From Pinus tabuliformis (Eukaryota > Streptophyta > Pinopsida > Pinales > Pinaceae), in assembly GCA_031772625.1 (NCBI GenBank), contig CM062804.1, positions 274,443,174-274,507,173 on the forward strand: 64,000 bases of DNA, written 5' to 3'. Both the position numbers and the translations under genes were made by a program. This document shows, in pieces, positions 22,252-34,020 of the stretch. The first letter of the stretch is position 1. Each line of letters opens with the position of its first letter. The notes below the pieces were generated by a model that searched no databases, was not told the DNA's origin, and saw only the letters and a program-made list of their open reading frames with translations.

Positions 22252-23059
22252 GTATGTCTTGCCTCAATTTCTATTTGCTTTTGCAGGCATTTTACGCATA
22301 TTTTTTTGTGGGTTGTACAGTGTTGCATATGGGTTACAACTAACACAGCTAGTTGAATATTTCATACGACTATCTTCTTCCTCTTTTAGTGAAATTTAAC
22401 ATCGTATGTTAAAAGTGTCAAAATTTGTGTTTTTGTTGAATATGATATTGCCTAATATTGAACAAGGCAGATGATACTGAATTGCAGAGGACATTCATTT
22501 CATTAATGTCTGACAAATGACCACTAAAGAGGTCAATGGGATTAAAAGATACATCTTGTGTGAATACAATGTGGAAGTGTAAAAGCAGCTTATAGGCAAT
22601 GCAGAAAAGAATATACTATATTTCATGTAGTTTTGAATTCTCAATTCAGTACTTACAACATGGAAATGCACAGACGAGTTTGCAAAGCAATTGAGATCAA
22701 CCATGTGAAAGGCTGCTTTATTACAGGTGACCATTGACCAATTCTAAGACAAAAACTACAGAGACTGATTGATTACAGTAGCTTTATAGTAGCTGTTTCA
22801 CCGGCATGGCATAACTATAAAAGGGAGGGTTATAGTAAAAAACCTACACGAGGAAAATGTTTCCTTAAAAAAAACTACAGAGATGAGACACACCTGTGTG
22901 GGCTGCCAGCTTTCACCCCTCACAATTCATAGAAATCCTGTAAATTTCACCCCTTAGAACCAAAAACTAAAGGAGTGTATCAGGAATGAGAACCTCCAAT
23001 ATAAAAATATTAAGGGTTCAACGCAATGCAGGTAGAATAAAACCAAAGAAGGGAAATTA

Positions 23060-23400
23060 CCTGTAATAACTCGTCACTCTTAAGATTATGCCACCACGGA
23101 ACATGCGAAATGAACTGTGCAAACATATATACATACATCCAATGAACAGGGACCTAAATCAATGTAAGCAAGGGTTATGGTTGCGCCCATACGACAACCA
23201 GGGCATGTGAAAGAAGGGTATCAACTTGATCTTCATCAGGAACCCGGTAAACCAGCTCTGCAAGTCTTCACCCAGCATGCGGCCGCAGAAATGGAGAAAA
23301 ATCAAAAAGAGTCAACCAGTCTATGTCGGTCAGGCCAATTGGTCGAAGAAGTGCTCTATGCTCTCTCTCCCTAACTATTCAAGTAAAATAGGTAGCATGG
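23060..23400 (-). pseudogene. Captured exon-like fragments 2 (minus strand)
   Basis: On the minus strand, about 23375-23280 reads RPIGLTDIDWLTLFDFSPFL and is followed by a possible donor. Next, TTGCAG introduces SWFTGFLMKIKLIPFFHMPW (about 23257-23190), and 23150-23060 reads MFAQFISHVPWWHNLKSDEL just before a GTAATT donor. These look like two or three exons of a host gene in reverse orientation, with introns retained or decayed. Gene not recognised; frame links between pieces are uncertain. Confidence 0.4.
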
Positions 23401-23764
23401 GAAGAAGGGGACGGCGAAGACTGCTACCACTTTATAAGCACAAGTTATAAGCAAAATTGATGGCATTCAGCCAAAAAGAAAATACAGAGAAACCAGTTAC
23501 TACCAGACAGAATTCGACATCACACTAGGGTCGCATTTGCATTTTTTTGAAAAACCCCTGATTTCCTGTGAGCAGACCTAGTTTTGTAGCCTGTGTGAAG
23601 GCAGATTATAGAAGGCCCCAAGTACAGTGAGATTGCAGAGGCAAACAAACAAGAGACATTCAAACAATCACATGCGAATACTATTCATCAATTCAATTAA
23701 TGGATTACCTGTAAAAAAATTCAGAACTTACAGGCCAAAAAACTGTAAACAAAGCAATGTTCAG

Positions 23765-24251
23765 TAGCATATCCTACAGCACAGGGTTTAGTGCCGCAGT
23801 ATTCCGCTTATATGAGATATCAGCAGAAACCAGAACCCTTAAATCAACATTTGGCTTCTATGATGTCCATCCAAAACGAGCCAGCCCTAGATTATAGTCG
23901 GCAACTGCCAATTACAAGTAGGCCTAATTTAGTTTCATCGAATTACACAGGTTCGAGGGTATCCATGTTCAATAACTATGTGCAGACGCCGCAGCTGCAG
24001 CAACGTATGCTTATTCATCAACAGCAAGTCCCATCATTTAGCACCACAGGGTATGGGGAGCTGTATGACAACTTGCTAGTTTGTTCTCCATCTCAATCTG
24101 AATCCTACGATAATTTGGATTACAATTCAGGAGTTCTTCCTGCACGTAATTTGAAGGGCCCAGGATTAGTTCTTCACCGGACACCTCCCGCCATGCAAAC
24201 ATTCACGATACGGACACCTGCGAAAGAACAAACACCGGACCAACGCCTGTA
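23765..24251 (+). pseudogene. Captured exon-like fragment 3 (Gln/Ser/Tyr-rich)
   Basis: It follows an acceptor-like CCTACAG and stays open for about 160 codons. The protein is rich in Gln, Ser, Asn and Tyr: PQYSAYMRYQQKPEPL near the start, a QTPQLQQRMLIHQQQ block, then SPSQSESYDNLDYNSG. This composition is typical of the disordered part of a nuclear regulator or scaffold. I cannot name the gene. The frame ends at 24251 soon after sequence that no longer looks coding. Confidence 0.5.
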
Positions 24252-24589
24252 AAGGAGGCAGAGCCCATGCGGCAGCATAGACAACAAAAAGAAGTAAGGG
24301 TATAAACTTGAACCGGTGGTAGACTTAACATTAAACGTTAACAAACTAATGCCAGCATTAAAACTAAACCGCACACCGTCAAGCGCACATGATGGTCGTT
24401 AAATATCAGTTTACCATATGCTCCGGCCTCTTCCGCCTCGGGAAGAGGCCAAATAAGATGAGAAAGGTGAACCGCCGAATCCGACTTTGGTTAGGTGCAG
24501 AGAACACCTCACAAGACTTTAGCATAAGGGCGGTATAAGCGACAGGGAAAGCACCGAACTAATGTTAAGTCGGCCCAAAACGATTACAA

Positions 24590-24622
24590 TAGTCCCTGCC
24601 GGATGCCAGATGGCAGGGACTA
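24590..24622. repeat. Terminal hairpin of the insertion
   Basis: An 11-bp perfect inverted repeat, TAGTCCCTGCC and GGCAGGGACTA, with an 11-base loop, ending at the junction with the flank. Confidence 0.85.
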
Positions 24623-25165
24623 ATAATAATAACATCTTAGAGCCTAGTTATATATAACTATGTCAGGATACGGGCATGGATATAGATAACAGCCGGACTC
24701 CATCACTTTGTTTACATTTGCTTTACAGTTTTCATTATGACATGTTTTGCTAATGTTTATTTTTTTTTGTGGGTTTATAATAACTTTTGGCCACTTTGAT
24801 AACAGTGTAATTATAATAAATTTAAATTATTTTGATGAAAATTTTATTAATTGTTTGAATGTTTATTTATAGTTAATGAATTGGTTCAATGTTTATTTAT
24901 AGGCGATGTGAACAATTTTGAATATTTCAATAACTTTCTCTTTTTAAAGATAACATGTTTTGACAATTTTACTGATCAATTTATTAAATGTTTTTTATTT
25001 TTATTTTGTGTATTTATAATAAGTTTGTGTTATTTTGATGATTGGTTTATTAAATGTTTCAAATTTTTATTAACATTTATTGCAAATAATTTTGAATATT
25101 TTATTTTCATTTTCTTTTCTATTTAGTTCCAACATTATCTAGTGAAAAGAAGGTAAAATGAGATT
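24623..25165 (+). repeat. Duplicated segment, copy B, downstream half
   Basis: Continues the match to copy A (10397-10935) after the insertion. AT-rich, with recurring TTTGATGA...TTATTAA(A)TG phrases and no gene seen. Confidence 0.85.
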
Positions 25166-25254
25166 AAAAGGTGGTATAAATTCTCATTTAAAAAATATAT
25201 ATATATATTTTTAATTTATAATTATTTGATATTGAAATACTTGTTGAAATACTT

Positions 25255-25303
<49 letters not shown>

Positions 25304-26008
25304 ATATTGAGTATTTTTCTTAATATTTTTTAAATAGCATACTCAACAATTAAATAAATTATATATGTACCGGATATTAATAATTAGAAAGCAATATCTT
25401 TCTTTGTATATATATATTTATATAATTAATATAAAATTATTTCATTTTAGATATTGAAGTATGTTATTTACTATCAATCTTGAAACACTCTATTTTTATT
25501 TCATATATATATGAAGTTTAAATTTAAATATAGTAAATAACATAGTTTTTCAAATTCTTTTTCTACATCACATATTGAAATATTTTTAAACAATAATCAT
25601 AAATAAAATTGAAAATATAAGAATTTTTTTATGTTGATTTGCTTTAAATCTCTATATAAAGTTGATTTTAAAAAAATGTTACTATACACATTGAAATACT
25701 TTATTTATGACTAACACTTTTATGTTTTTAATATTTTTTCTTTAAATATTACATGTTAAATCTATGTTTAGCATGGCATGAATTAAGCACATTTCCTTTA
25801 TACTCCGATATAAAAATATATATGTCAACTCCATATTGAGTGGTACAGGACTTACACATCTCCCTTATACTAAAAAAAGACTGAATTATAAAAGAAATTA
25901 AAGACTTTTATCCATAAAATGCTTTATCTCTATATATAAATATGATGTAAAATTAAAATTCACAATGGAGTTCCTCAAAGCAAGTATTTGCCAAGACATG
26001 AATTAGGA
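25166..26008. other. AT-rich stretch, no gene seen
   Basis: More than 75 percent A+T, including a (AT)n run at 25259-25301. No recognisable coding or element motif. Confidence 0.6.
25259..25301. repeat. (AT)n microsatellite
   Basis: About 43 bases of AT dinucleotides. Confidence 0.9.
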
Positions 26009-26260
26009 GAGGCATAATTCCACCCCTCAACATGTCTTAATCCATTAATGAGTGATACATGATATTATGTCATAACAATATTATTTAGCGCTGGCCACCC
26101 TTATTAAGAAGAGGTTTTTAGAGATCCCACATGATTCCACCCCTCAACATGTCTTAATCCATTAATGAATGATAGATAGATGATATTATGTCATAACAAT
26201 ATTATTTATCCCTAACCACCCTTATTATGAAGAGGGTTTGGAGATCCCATCAAACAATTT
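26009..26260. repeat. Tandem duplication, ~125-bp unit, two copies
   Basis: Both units carry ATTCCACCCCTCAACATGTC, a block with GATATTATGTCATAACAATA, and a CCACCCTTATTA end (units at about 26009 and 26133). Confidence 0.85.
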
Positions 26261-26353
26261 CATTTATAGGTATTGAGTTAAATGTTATTTTTAGGATAGA
26301 GGTCAAGCTCATCCACAACATGTAATATTGGGAATACATGGTGCTCCATTCTA

Positions 26354-29166
26354 TGTCACACCTCCAGTTCGTACATGCCAAAGGATAAAAGTAAATGTAA
26401 TTTTTTTTACTAATTAACACATTACACAAGGTTTACATTATCATATTGTAACACGATAAATGTAACATGGTAATAATCTTGGTGTATTTAACTTGGTGTA
26501 AATACAGTTGCATTTAATGGAGTTTTACAACACTTATTTCCTGGGTTATCGATTTTGATTAAAGGCCATCGATTAAAGGTAGAAGTAATGCTACCCGTAC
26601 CTTGGGAATTTCAACCATTCCGCCAGTTGTTTGACTTGGTGCTTAAGCACTCAATCTGTCATGCTCATTTATCTTGCGGTGTGGTTTATGGTTATGGCAT
26701 TAAACTTGTTGTTCCGTCCTGGTACGTGGCACGGCAGACCTGTCACTCCACTACAGTGCACCTCGGGCTCCTCGATGCTCCAACGGTGGAGATCCTGGGT
26801 ATGCGATCCTATGGTGGGCTTCTTGTGGAGGTTTACCAACCATGCTCTTGGGTGTTTCGCCTCATTTACCTTTTCCTTTCCTCGTCATCCGCAAAGTTTC
26901 ATTTCCTTCACTGCATTGCGGCTCACATTTGTCTACCAAACCAAGCTTAGTCGAAGATGGCAATCCTTCTGGATATAGGGTCATGGCTTCTCCTTCGCAG
27001 AAGACTTCCCAGGTAAAATGTTTGCAGCTGTTTTTATTGTTTAAGTGTAGCATCCAATCGATGTTGTTATTTGTATCCATACAACAATTCCCTGCTTAAT
27101 AATTCGATAGCTAACGCTGCCTCTATTGCTCTGCAACCGTAGGGGTTGCAGCTATGGGTTGATGTCTCGGAGCTGCTTTCGCCCGATGGATGCCCTACAG
27201 TCTCTCTGAATGTTTCTAGGTATGAGTTAACTAAATCTTATGTTTATCTAACAGAGAGGATATCTGTCTGTCATCTTTTTTTTTTAAGAGACTCAGCTCT
27301 CAGGGGTAAATGATTTCTTCTATATTTGGTGTAAGGTGAAGGCTCCAGGGTTTTGTAATGATTTTCAGGCAAATTCCTTGTTAGTTTCTTTTAGTTATAA
27401 GAACAAAGAGTACCCCCTTTGGGGAAGTTGCCTACCCGGCTGCAAGCCTTGAGGTCATGGCCATGCCGGCGAGGTCTTTATTACTCAGATTTGTGAAAGG
27501 GACTCCAGTCCTGAGAACTTAGTTTGTATGGTCTCATGGTGTATAGAAACTTCTGGTTTATTGGATACAGAGCCATATGAATGTAATTTCGAGCTCCTGT
27601 TTTGTTGTAAGAAATATTTCACAATTTTTCCTGAATTCATGCAAGTAATCCTTGCTTGGGAATTACAGTTATGACTTTTGTTTGAACTATGGAAATCTCG
27701 TGAGTTTTACTCTCTGGACATTTTACTTGATATATATATACATATATATATATATAGTTACGAATATGCACTTCAATTTATATTCGAAGTATGTATTTCA
27801 TAATTTCGTTTCTTGTACAACTTCATGGTAAATTATTTCATGGTTTGAATTAGAACGATATGGTAGTTCTATGTTGTGTAATTTCTATTTTCAGGGTTTC
27901 ATGAATAATAATAATCTCCAGATGTCTTGCGTCTCTATTATATCATCACGTCCTTGTCTTGGGAATTTAGAATGCCTACCTTTGCTCTTTTACTGTAAGT
28001 TTTAATATCTGTTAAACTTAGTTATAATGCTCGAGATTGTCCCTTCTAACCCTAAGGGGTTTCACCTCTGCACAGAGTTTAAGTAATCTCACGAGTTTAA
28101 ACTTATAAATTTGCAGTTTCACTAGAAGGCCAGAACTACGTGACTCTAGAGTACATACTCGTGCCCCTCTCGACTACTTCGACCCTTCCCATGATTCATT
28201 CTTTGGCCCTTGGGTTCTAACCCTGGTTACCAAGCCCACGTTTTACCAGTGGCATTCCACCCAAGGGTTTGGCTTTAGTTTTCTATTAAAATCTTTTCAT
28301 TTTTGTTCTCCATTTTCGTGACTGCTACCTCTAGCATGCATTCTTTACTTTACATAGTCAACAAGAAATGTTTTCCAGATCTATTACTACCGTGATTTTA
28401 TCATATATAATTTCCATATTTTTAAAGACTCATAGAGGAATTAATTCCATAGCTTGCACTACCCTAGAATAGGGATTTTGCAATTATAAATAAATGTGGA
28501 CCTTATTATAAACTTAACTAGAATCTACTATGACCAGTGATTCCGTCTCCACCCTCCTGCTTTTATATAGATTTAAATACATTTACAGTCCTACTATTAA
28601 CTTGCTAGATATTTGTTCAACATCTTTTTCAAACTCAAAATAAGACACATAATTTCATTTATGCAACAAATAACTTCCAGTCGTAGCACTTACCTGTGTA
28701 GTTCTTTAAAGGAAAAATTACGAGTGGAAGTGGTCACCTCTGCTTCCTGCTGCCTCTCAGCCTCTCATCCATGAGGTTTGTGTTTCGGGACCAAATCTCC
28801 AACCAAGCTTTCTTACAAGACCACAGCCTTCTGCAAGTTGCCTGCACACGATGCCTCTACTATCCGGTCCTCACCAAACTTAGCAGTTCTTTTTCCCTTA
28901 CAGCCTGACCTATCAGCCCGGTTTTTCCTCCCCGACACTCCTTTTCTCTCAAGCATCCCCATTTAGGGGAGGTAGTTAGGGTTTTTTAGGAAACTGTATT
29001 TTCCACTTCTTTCATGACAAGTTACAAAATCTATTGCTCTTCAACCATTTCCTAATCTTTAGAAAAATTATAATATTATTTCACTAAATAGAACATAACA
29101 AATTGTCCAATTTGTTTTTCTTACAGTGGTAAATAAAATATTTACAGTTTTTTTGGGGACATTACA
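26354..29166 (-). repeat. 3' LTR of the chromodomain Gypsy element
   Basis: 2.8 kb, starts TGTCACACCTCC and ends GGGGACATTACA on the plus strand. Unusually long for an element with a 4.9-kb interior. Pairs along its whole length with 34021-36837. Confidence 0.9.
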
Positions 29167-29178
29167 TCCTCCCCCCTG
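29167..29178 (-). other. Polypurine tract, Gypsy element
   Basis: Minus-strand CAGGGGGGAGGA immediately before the LTR start TGTAATGTCCCC. Confidence 0.85.
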
Positions 29179-29199
29179 AAAGTAAACGTCATCTCGATG

Positions 29200-29699
29200 T
29201 TTTTTTAGCCTCAAACAGTTGTGGATATGCTTATTTCAAAAGTTGTTCATCCTCCCAAATGACCTAATTCAGCCCAAAGTGTTGCCATTGCACTTTAACC
29301 TGGGTGATGGCTCATCTCCACAGCGTTACTTCTCTCCAGCCGAGTATACTCAGTGGCCCGACCAATAATTCTCCTTCCAGTTCGACTTGAAACAACAAAA
29401 TTCAAAGTTAGTTTTTCCTTTATCATCACAATTTAATTGGTCTACTTAGGATTTTCTTTTACCTGTACATCATGCCAACTAACTATGTGCTTAGGATCAT
29501 AAACATATCCCTTTAGTACTGACACATGGAAAACATTGTGGACTCGAATGTGGCTCGGTAGGGTGAGTTGGTATACCACTGGCCTAGCCCATGCTAAAAT
29601 TTGAAAAGGTCCACAAAACCGAGATGCCAACTTGGTACCCCCACTCCATTGCAATGTACTCCTTTTTGCTCGAATTCTTATATACACATGATCTCCCAC
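29200..29699 (-). pseudogene. Integrase C-terminus and chromodomain-like end
   Basis: GDHVYIRIRAKR and FCGPFQILAWARPVVYQL are the GPY/F module of chromoviral integrases. Further on (about 29230-29330) VTQVKVQWQHFGLN and VIWEDEQLLK read like a plant chromodomain. Places the element among chromoviruses. Fossil. Confidence 0.75.
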
Positions 29700-30558
29700 T
29701 TGATACTCCTTAAAACTTATCTTCTTGTCGGTGAAATTCTCTTGTCTATCTTAGGCCGGCTTCAAGTTGGATCTACCTTCTTAACCATTTCTTCCATATC
29801 TTTTTACATTTCAGACCCCAGCATTAACTTATCATCTGATCCCCCCAAACTGGAGGGTGTGCAACATTTTCTTCCGTACAAAACTTCACACGCGCTCATC
29901 TACAAGGAAGTATGCTATTCATTGTTATACATAAATTCAACCAAGTGCAGATAGTCCTCCCATTTAGAGGGTTGCTGCATTACAAAGGACCTCAGCATGT
30001 CTTCTACTACCTGATTCACCCATTCAGTTTGACCGTCTGTCTGATGATGATAGGCCATGCTGAAGTTTAATTGAGTCCCTAACCCGTCAAATAGATTTCT
30101 CTAGAAGGCTGAGGTAAATTTCACATCACAGTCATAAATTATAGTATTTTGAAACCCATGTAGCCTGAAGATGTTTTGCATAAAAATATGGGCAATCCAC
30201 ACTGCTTTGTAAGTGGATTGGACTGGTATAAAATGAGTTGATTTTCTTAATTTGTCAACTACCACCATGATGGAATCATTGTTTCTTTTTGACTTGGGAA
30301 ATCTTGTTATAAAATCCATAGATATGGTTTCCCATTTCCACTCCGGAATTAGTAGTGGATGCAATAATCCAGTAGGGTGCTGCTGTTCTGCTTTAACTAG
30401 TTGACATTCCTGACAATGTGTCAAATATTCTGCTACATCTTTCTTCATACCTAGCCAATAGTACTCCTTCCGGAGTGTGGTAATCAACTTTTGATATCCC
30501 GAGTGTCGAACATAAGGTCTTTTGCAAAATTCATCTAAAATCAAGTTTTTAATGTCAT
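29700..30558 (-). pseudogene. Integrase, Gypsy element
   Basis: Zinc-binding H-H-C-C block (HSGYQKLIT..., THCQECQLVK) then the catalytic core start (WETISMDFITRFPKSK) and VVVDKLRKSTHFIP. Fossil; broken. Confidence 0.85.
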
Positions 30559-31896
30559 TTAGTTGGGCACATACAACCTGTTTTTATATTTCAGCATGCC
30601 AACAACATCCATAGTGTATCCTTGTTGATTTTCTTTACTGGTTAGATTCTGAATTTGTTGTTTTATTTGCTGATATTTTAAATCTTGCTCTGTTGTCCTT
30701 TTAATCATTTCATCGAGGGTAGTTTTCACCCTGCTGCAAGAAATTTCATAAAGACAATGCACCCTATGACTTAAAGCGTCTGCTACCCGGTTCTCCTTCC
30801 CTTTCAGATGCTTAATCTCAAAATCAAATCCACTTAGGAAGTCTACCCACCGTGCCTGTTTGGCATTTAATGTAGGTTGACTGAAATAATTAGTCAAGCT
30901 GTGATGGTCTGTCATTAACAGAAATTTTCTTCCCATTAGGTAGTGGCGCGACATCTTTAAGGCCTGAATTATAGCTGCCAGCTCCAAATCATATGTGGAA
31001 TATTTCTGCTCATGTTCCTTTAATTTCCTAGACTCATAGGTGATTACCTTACCTTCATGCATCAGTACCCCTCCTACCCCTTCCTTACTTGCATCTGTAC
31101 ACACCACGTAGTCCTTAGCTGGATCTGCTATGCTCAATATAGATGTTGTGGTGAGCAGATGCTTGAGCTGTTCAAAACTTTTTTGGCATTCTGTGGTCCA
31201 TTTAAAAGTTTTCCCTTTATTTTGTAAGGAGGTGATAGGGTAGACCACTCTATAGAATCCTTCCACAAACCATCTGCAGTAACCAACTAACCCCATAAAG
31301 GATCTTATATCCGCTACGTCCTTTGGTACTGGCCATTCAATTATGGTCCTAATCTTCTCGGAATCCACCGCGATTCTATCCTTCATAATAATATGTTCTA
31401 AGAACTAAAATTTTTCCTTAAAGAAATCACACTTGTTGTACTTTGCATACAGTTAATATTCCCGGAGGGTTTTCATCACCAGTCTAAGATGTTCCTTGTG
31501 CTCCTCCAAATTCCAGGAATATATCAATATATCGTCAATAAATATTCATAAAAATTTATCCAAATACGGATGAAATATGTTATTCATCAAACAAAAAAAG
31601 GTTGTAGGGACATTGGTTAACCCAAAGGGTAGTACCACAAACTCATAGTGACCACAACAAGTTCTAAAAGTAGTTTTGGCTATACCCTCCTCTCTGGTTC
31701 TGATCTGGTTATATCCAAATCGTAGATCAATCTTTGAAAAAACAGTTTCCCCTTTTACTTGATCAAATAATTCGTCAATTCGAGGTAAATGATATTTGTT
31801 ATTAACTATTAACTTATTCAACTTAGTCCATGCACATACGAAGGGTACCATCCTTCCTTTTGACAAATAGCATGGGGGCTCCCTAAGGTGACACAC
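30559..31896 (-). pseudogene. Reverse transcriptase and RNase H, Gypsy element
   Basis: RT fingers and palm blocks ([27 protein letters not shown], the DDIL catalytic block near 31515-31530), then RNase H with CTDASKEGVGGVL and a ...KGKENRVADALSHR end. Fossil; broken in a few places. Confidence 0.9.
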
Positions 31897-32690
31897 TGGG
31901 GTGGATGTAGTTTTTATCCAACAATTCTTGCAATTGCATTTTTAGCTTTGTATGTTTTGGTATTCTCATATAGTATGCAGCTCGGGACACTGGAGTTGCT
32001 CCTAGCATCAAATCAATAGTGAAGTCTATGTCTCGCTTAGGTGGCAACCCGAGTATCTCTTCCAGAAATACATCTACATATTCTTGAATAATAGGAATAC
32101 TATCCAAGGTGGTTGTTTTGTCCTTTGGGTTGGCATACCCAACTTTAATAGCATAAACCTGACACCCTTTCCAAATACATTTGGCCAGTTGAGAAGCAGT
32201 TATTGGGCGAACCTGCACAGGCCTTAGAATGCCTTGCATCTCTTGCATTTTTCCCTGCTCATCCTTATAGCAGAGAGTTTTTGTTTTAAAATTTATAATG
32301 GAATAGCGTTTCTCCAACCAGTCCATACCAATCAACACATCATAAGATCCAAGGGGAAGTATGCTTAGGTCTGCCACTAAAGGCTGACCTACTATTTCTA
32401 GAGGGCAATTATTGACCTTGGCCAACACCTACCTCTTTGCTCCTATTTCCAATTGTACTAGCCAAGGGTTTTTAAATTTAACAGACTATAATTTACAATG
32501 CTCCACAACCTTAGGACTAACATAACTTAAGGTATCACCGGGATCAATTAAAATAGATACGGTATGATTAAAAATCTTACCTTCAAACTCCACCATAGTT
32601 GGTTGATATTCTGCTTGATGATCATCAAGAGCAGCATTAATTTTTGGAATGCTCCACACCACATCGCCTACTGTTGATGCCTCGTGGATT
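31883..32690 (-). pseudogene. Aspartic protease and linker, Gypsy element
   Basis: Shows ILIDPGDTLSYVSPK (retropepsin-like active-site block, about 32500-32545), the DVLIGMDWLEK strand near 32325 and the linker to RT (VFLEEILGLPPKRDIDF, about 32010-32060). Fossil. Confidence 0.85.
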
Positions 32691-32699
32691 TGTGAAGAC

Positions 32700-33860
32700 T
32701 GTTCAATGCCTTTACGATGAGGATAGTTTTTAACATAATGTGGCCCCCCACATCCGCAACATTGCACTAGGGGTCTTGTTGTTCCTTCATTATCAAATCT
32801 ACTAGATTGCTCGCTAATTTTTTTTTCAGATGGTGCCTTAATTTTGAGCTGGTTTTTGGGAAGGTTTCTATTGTTTTGTCCCTTAGAAAATCCTTTGCCA
32901 ACACTGCCCCGATTTCCGTTATTGTCCATATCAATTCTATTATTTTTCTTATCATCCCATTTCCTGCCCAGAATTTCACCCTTCTGCTTGCTTTGCTTAT
33001 AGCATATCCTGGATTTTCATATAACCTCGTCCATTTTTTTGGGTTATTGAACTCAATTCTCTCTGTCATTTCCATAGGTAAACTGCTGACAAAACATTGT
33101 ACCTTGGCCTCTTCCTCACGTATGTAAGGTACATATTTAAGAAAAGAGGTAAAACGGGTGATGAACTCATCCATGGTTTGTTGTCCAAGTTGTAGGTCGT
33201 GAAATTCCCTTGCTTTCTCATCATAAAATAGTTTCGTCAGATATCTTTCCCTTGAAAATATTTGGAACTTCTCCCAAGTTATATTTTGTTCACTTACCCC
33301 ACATACAATCTTGACCTCTTCCCACCATAAAGTGGCCTTCCCTTGTAGTTTAAAGATAGCCAGTCGAGCTTTTAGATTGTGATCGTACTCATATAATTGA
33401 AAGTATTTATTCATGTTAATTAAGCAGGCTTTGGCTACTTCTTCCAGCTCTCCATTGAAGAGTGGCGGTTTAATTTTCCGGAATTCCCCTTGTAATTCCA
33501 CTCACTGCCTTTTTGATGTGGGGTTCTCTGAAACATTGTCTGACTTCTTTTCCTGATTTTCTTCCCCTCCTCCTGTTCCTTCAAGTTTCATATGGTAACC
33601 CTGTTCCTTTGACATTTGGTCCTGCTCAAGGCTAGGAATTGGCTGGTGCTGATTCTTCTTATCAAAAAAGATTTTCAGAATTTTCTCTTGTTCAATGGTT
33701 AGCCTTGCATTGTCCTCTCGCAGGTGGGCAATCTCATTCTTTATTTCCTGAACTATTTCTAATATGGTATGATTAGTGTTGCGTGCCTCTTCTCCTAACT
33801 GTATCCATATTTCAGGATTATTTCCAGGGAATGTGGCAAGTCATGGGCTAGCCATATTTT
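32700..33860 (-). pseudogene. gag region, Gypsy element
   Basis: N-terminal coiled-coil part (about 33860-33500), then the retrotransposon gag capsid domain (PPLFNGELEEVA..., LQGKATLWWEEV, FHDLQLGQQTMDEF), then a basic stretch and a CCHC-type knuckle near 32720-32765. Fossil; broken. Confidence 0.85.
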
Positions 33861-34005
33861 TGTAGAACACCATCCATTCATCTCTCAACGTGTTATTTCC
33901 TGTTCTCCACACGTTAGTGAGTTAATAATAATCATGAAACATCAAGAAATAATAATTAATTGATCTTTTCTTAGCATATTTGCCAGAGGCCCAGCTTTGT
34001 AAGCT

Positions 34006-34018
34006 GGCACTGACACCA
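34006..34018 (-). other. Primer-binding site, Gypsy element
   Basis: Minus-strand TGGTGTCAGTGCC, a near match to the plant Met-tRNA primer site, two bases from the LTR edge. Confidence 0.8.
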
Positions 34019-34020
34019 CA

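Larger units (their letters stand above)
21991..24622. mobile_element. 2.6-kb insertion carrying gene fragments (unclassified)
   Basis: Present in copy B and absent from copy A of the duplicated segment, so the edges are set by comparison: the interruption falls within TTGAATAATAATAACATC. The right end is an 11-bp inverted repeat hairpin, TAGTCCCTGCC and GGCAGGGACTA (about 24590-24622). AGTCCCTGC also occurs near the left end (22013). A 3-4 base TAA/ATAA target duplication is possible. The insert has higher GC than its surroundings and holds at least three exon-like pieces in both orientations. The ends do not match a textbook Helitron, MULE or CACTA. Confidence 0.7.

Noticed and set aside
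21991-24622. Calling the insertion a Helitron outright
   Set aside because: The right end could fit (CTAA before T, hairpin) but there is no 5' TC at the left edge and no helicase; the class is left open.
26555-26978. Plus-strand open frames of 115-131 codons
   Set aside because: Inside the 3' LTR of the Gypsy element; the matching part of the other LTR does not keep the frame.
28778-28966. Possible small secreted protein
   Set aside because: LTR sequence; its counterpart at 36449-36637 is simply the other LTR.
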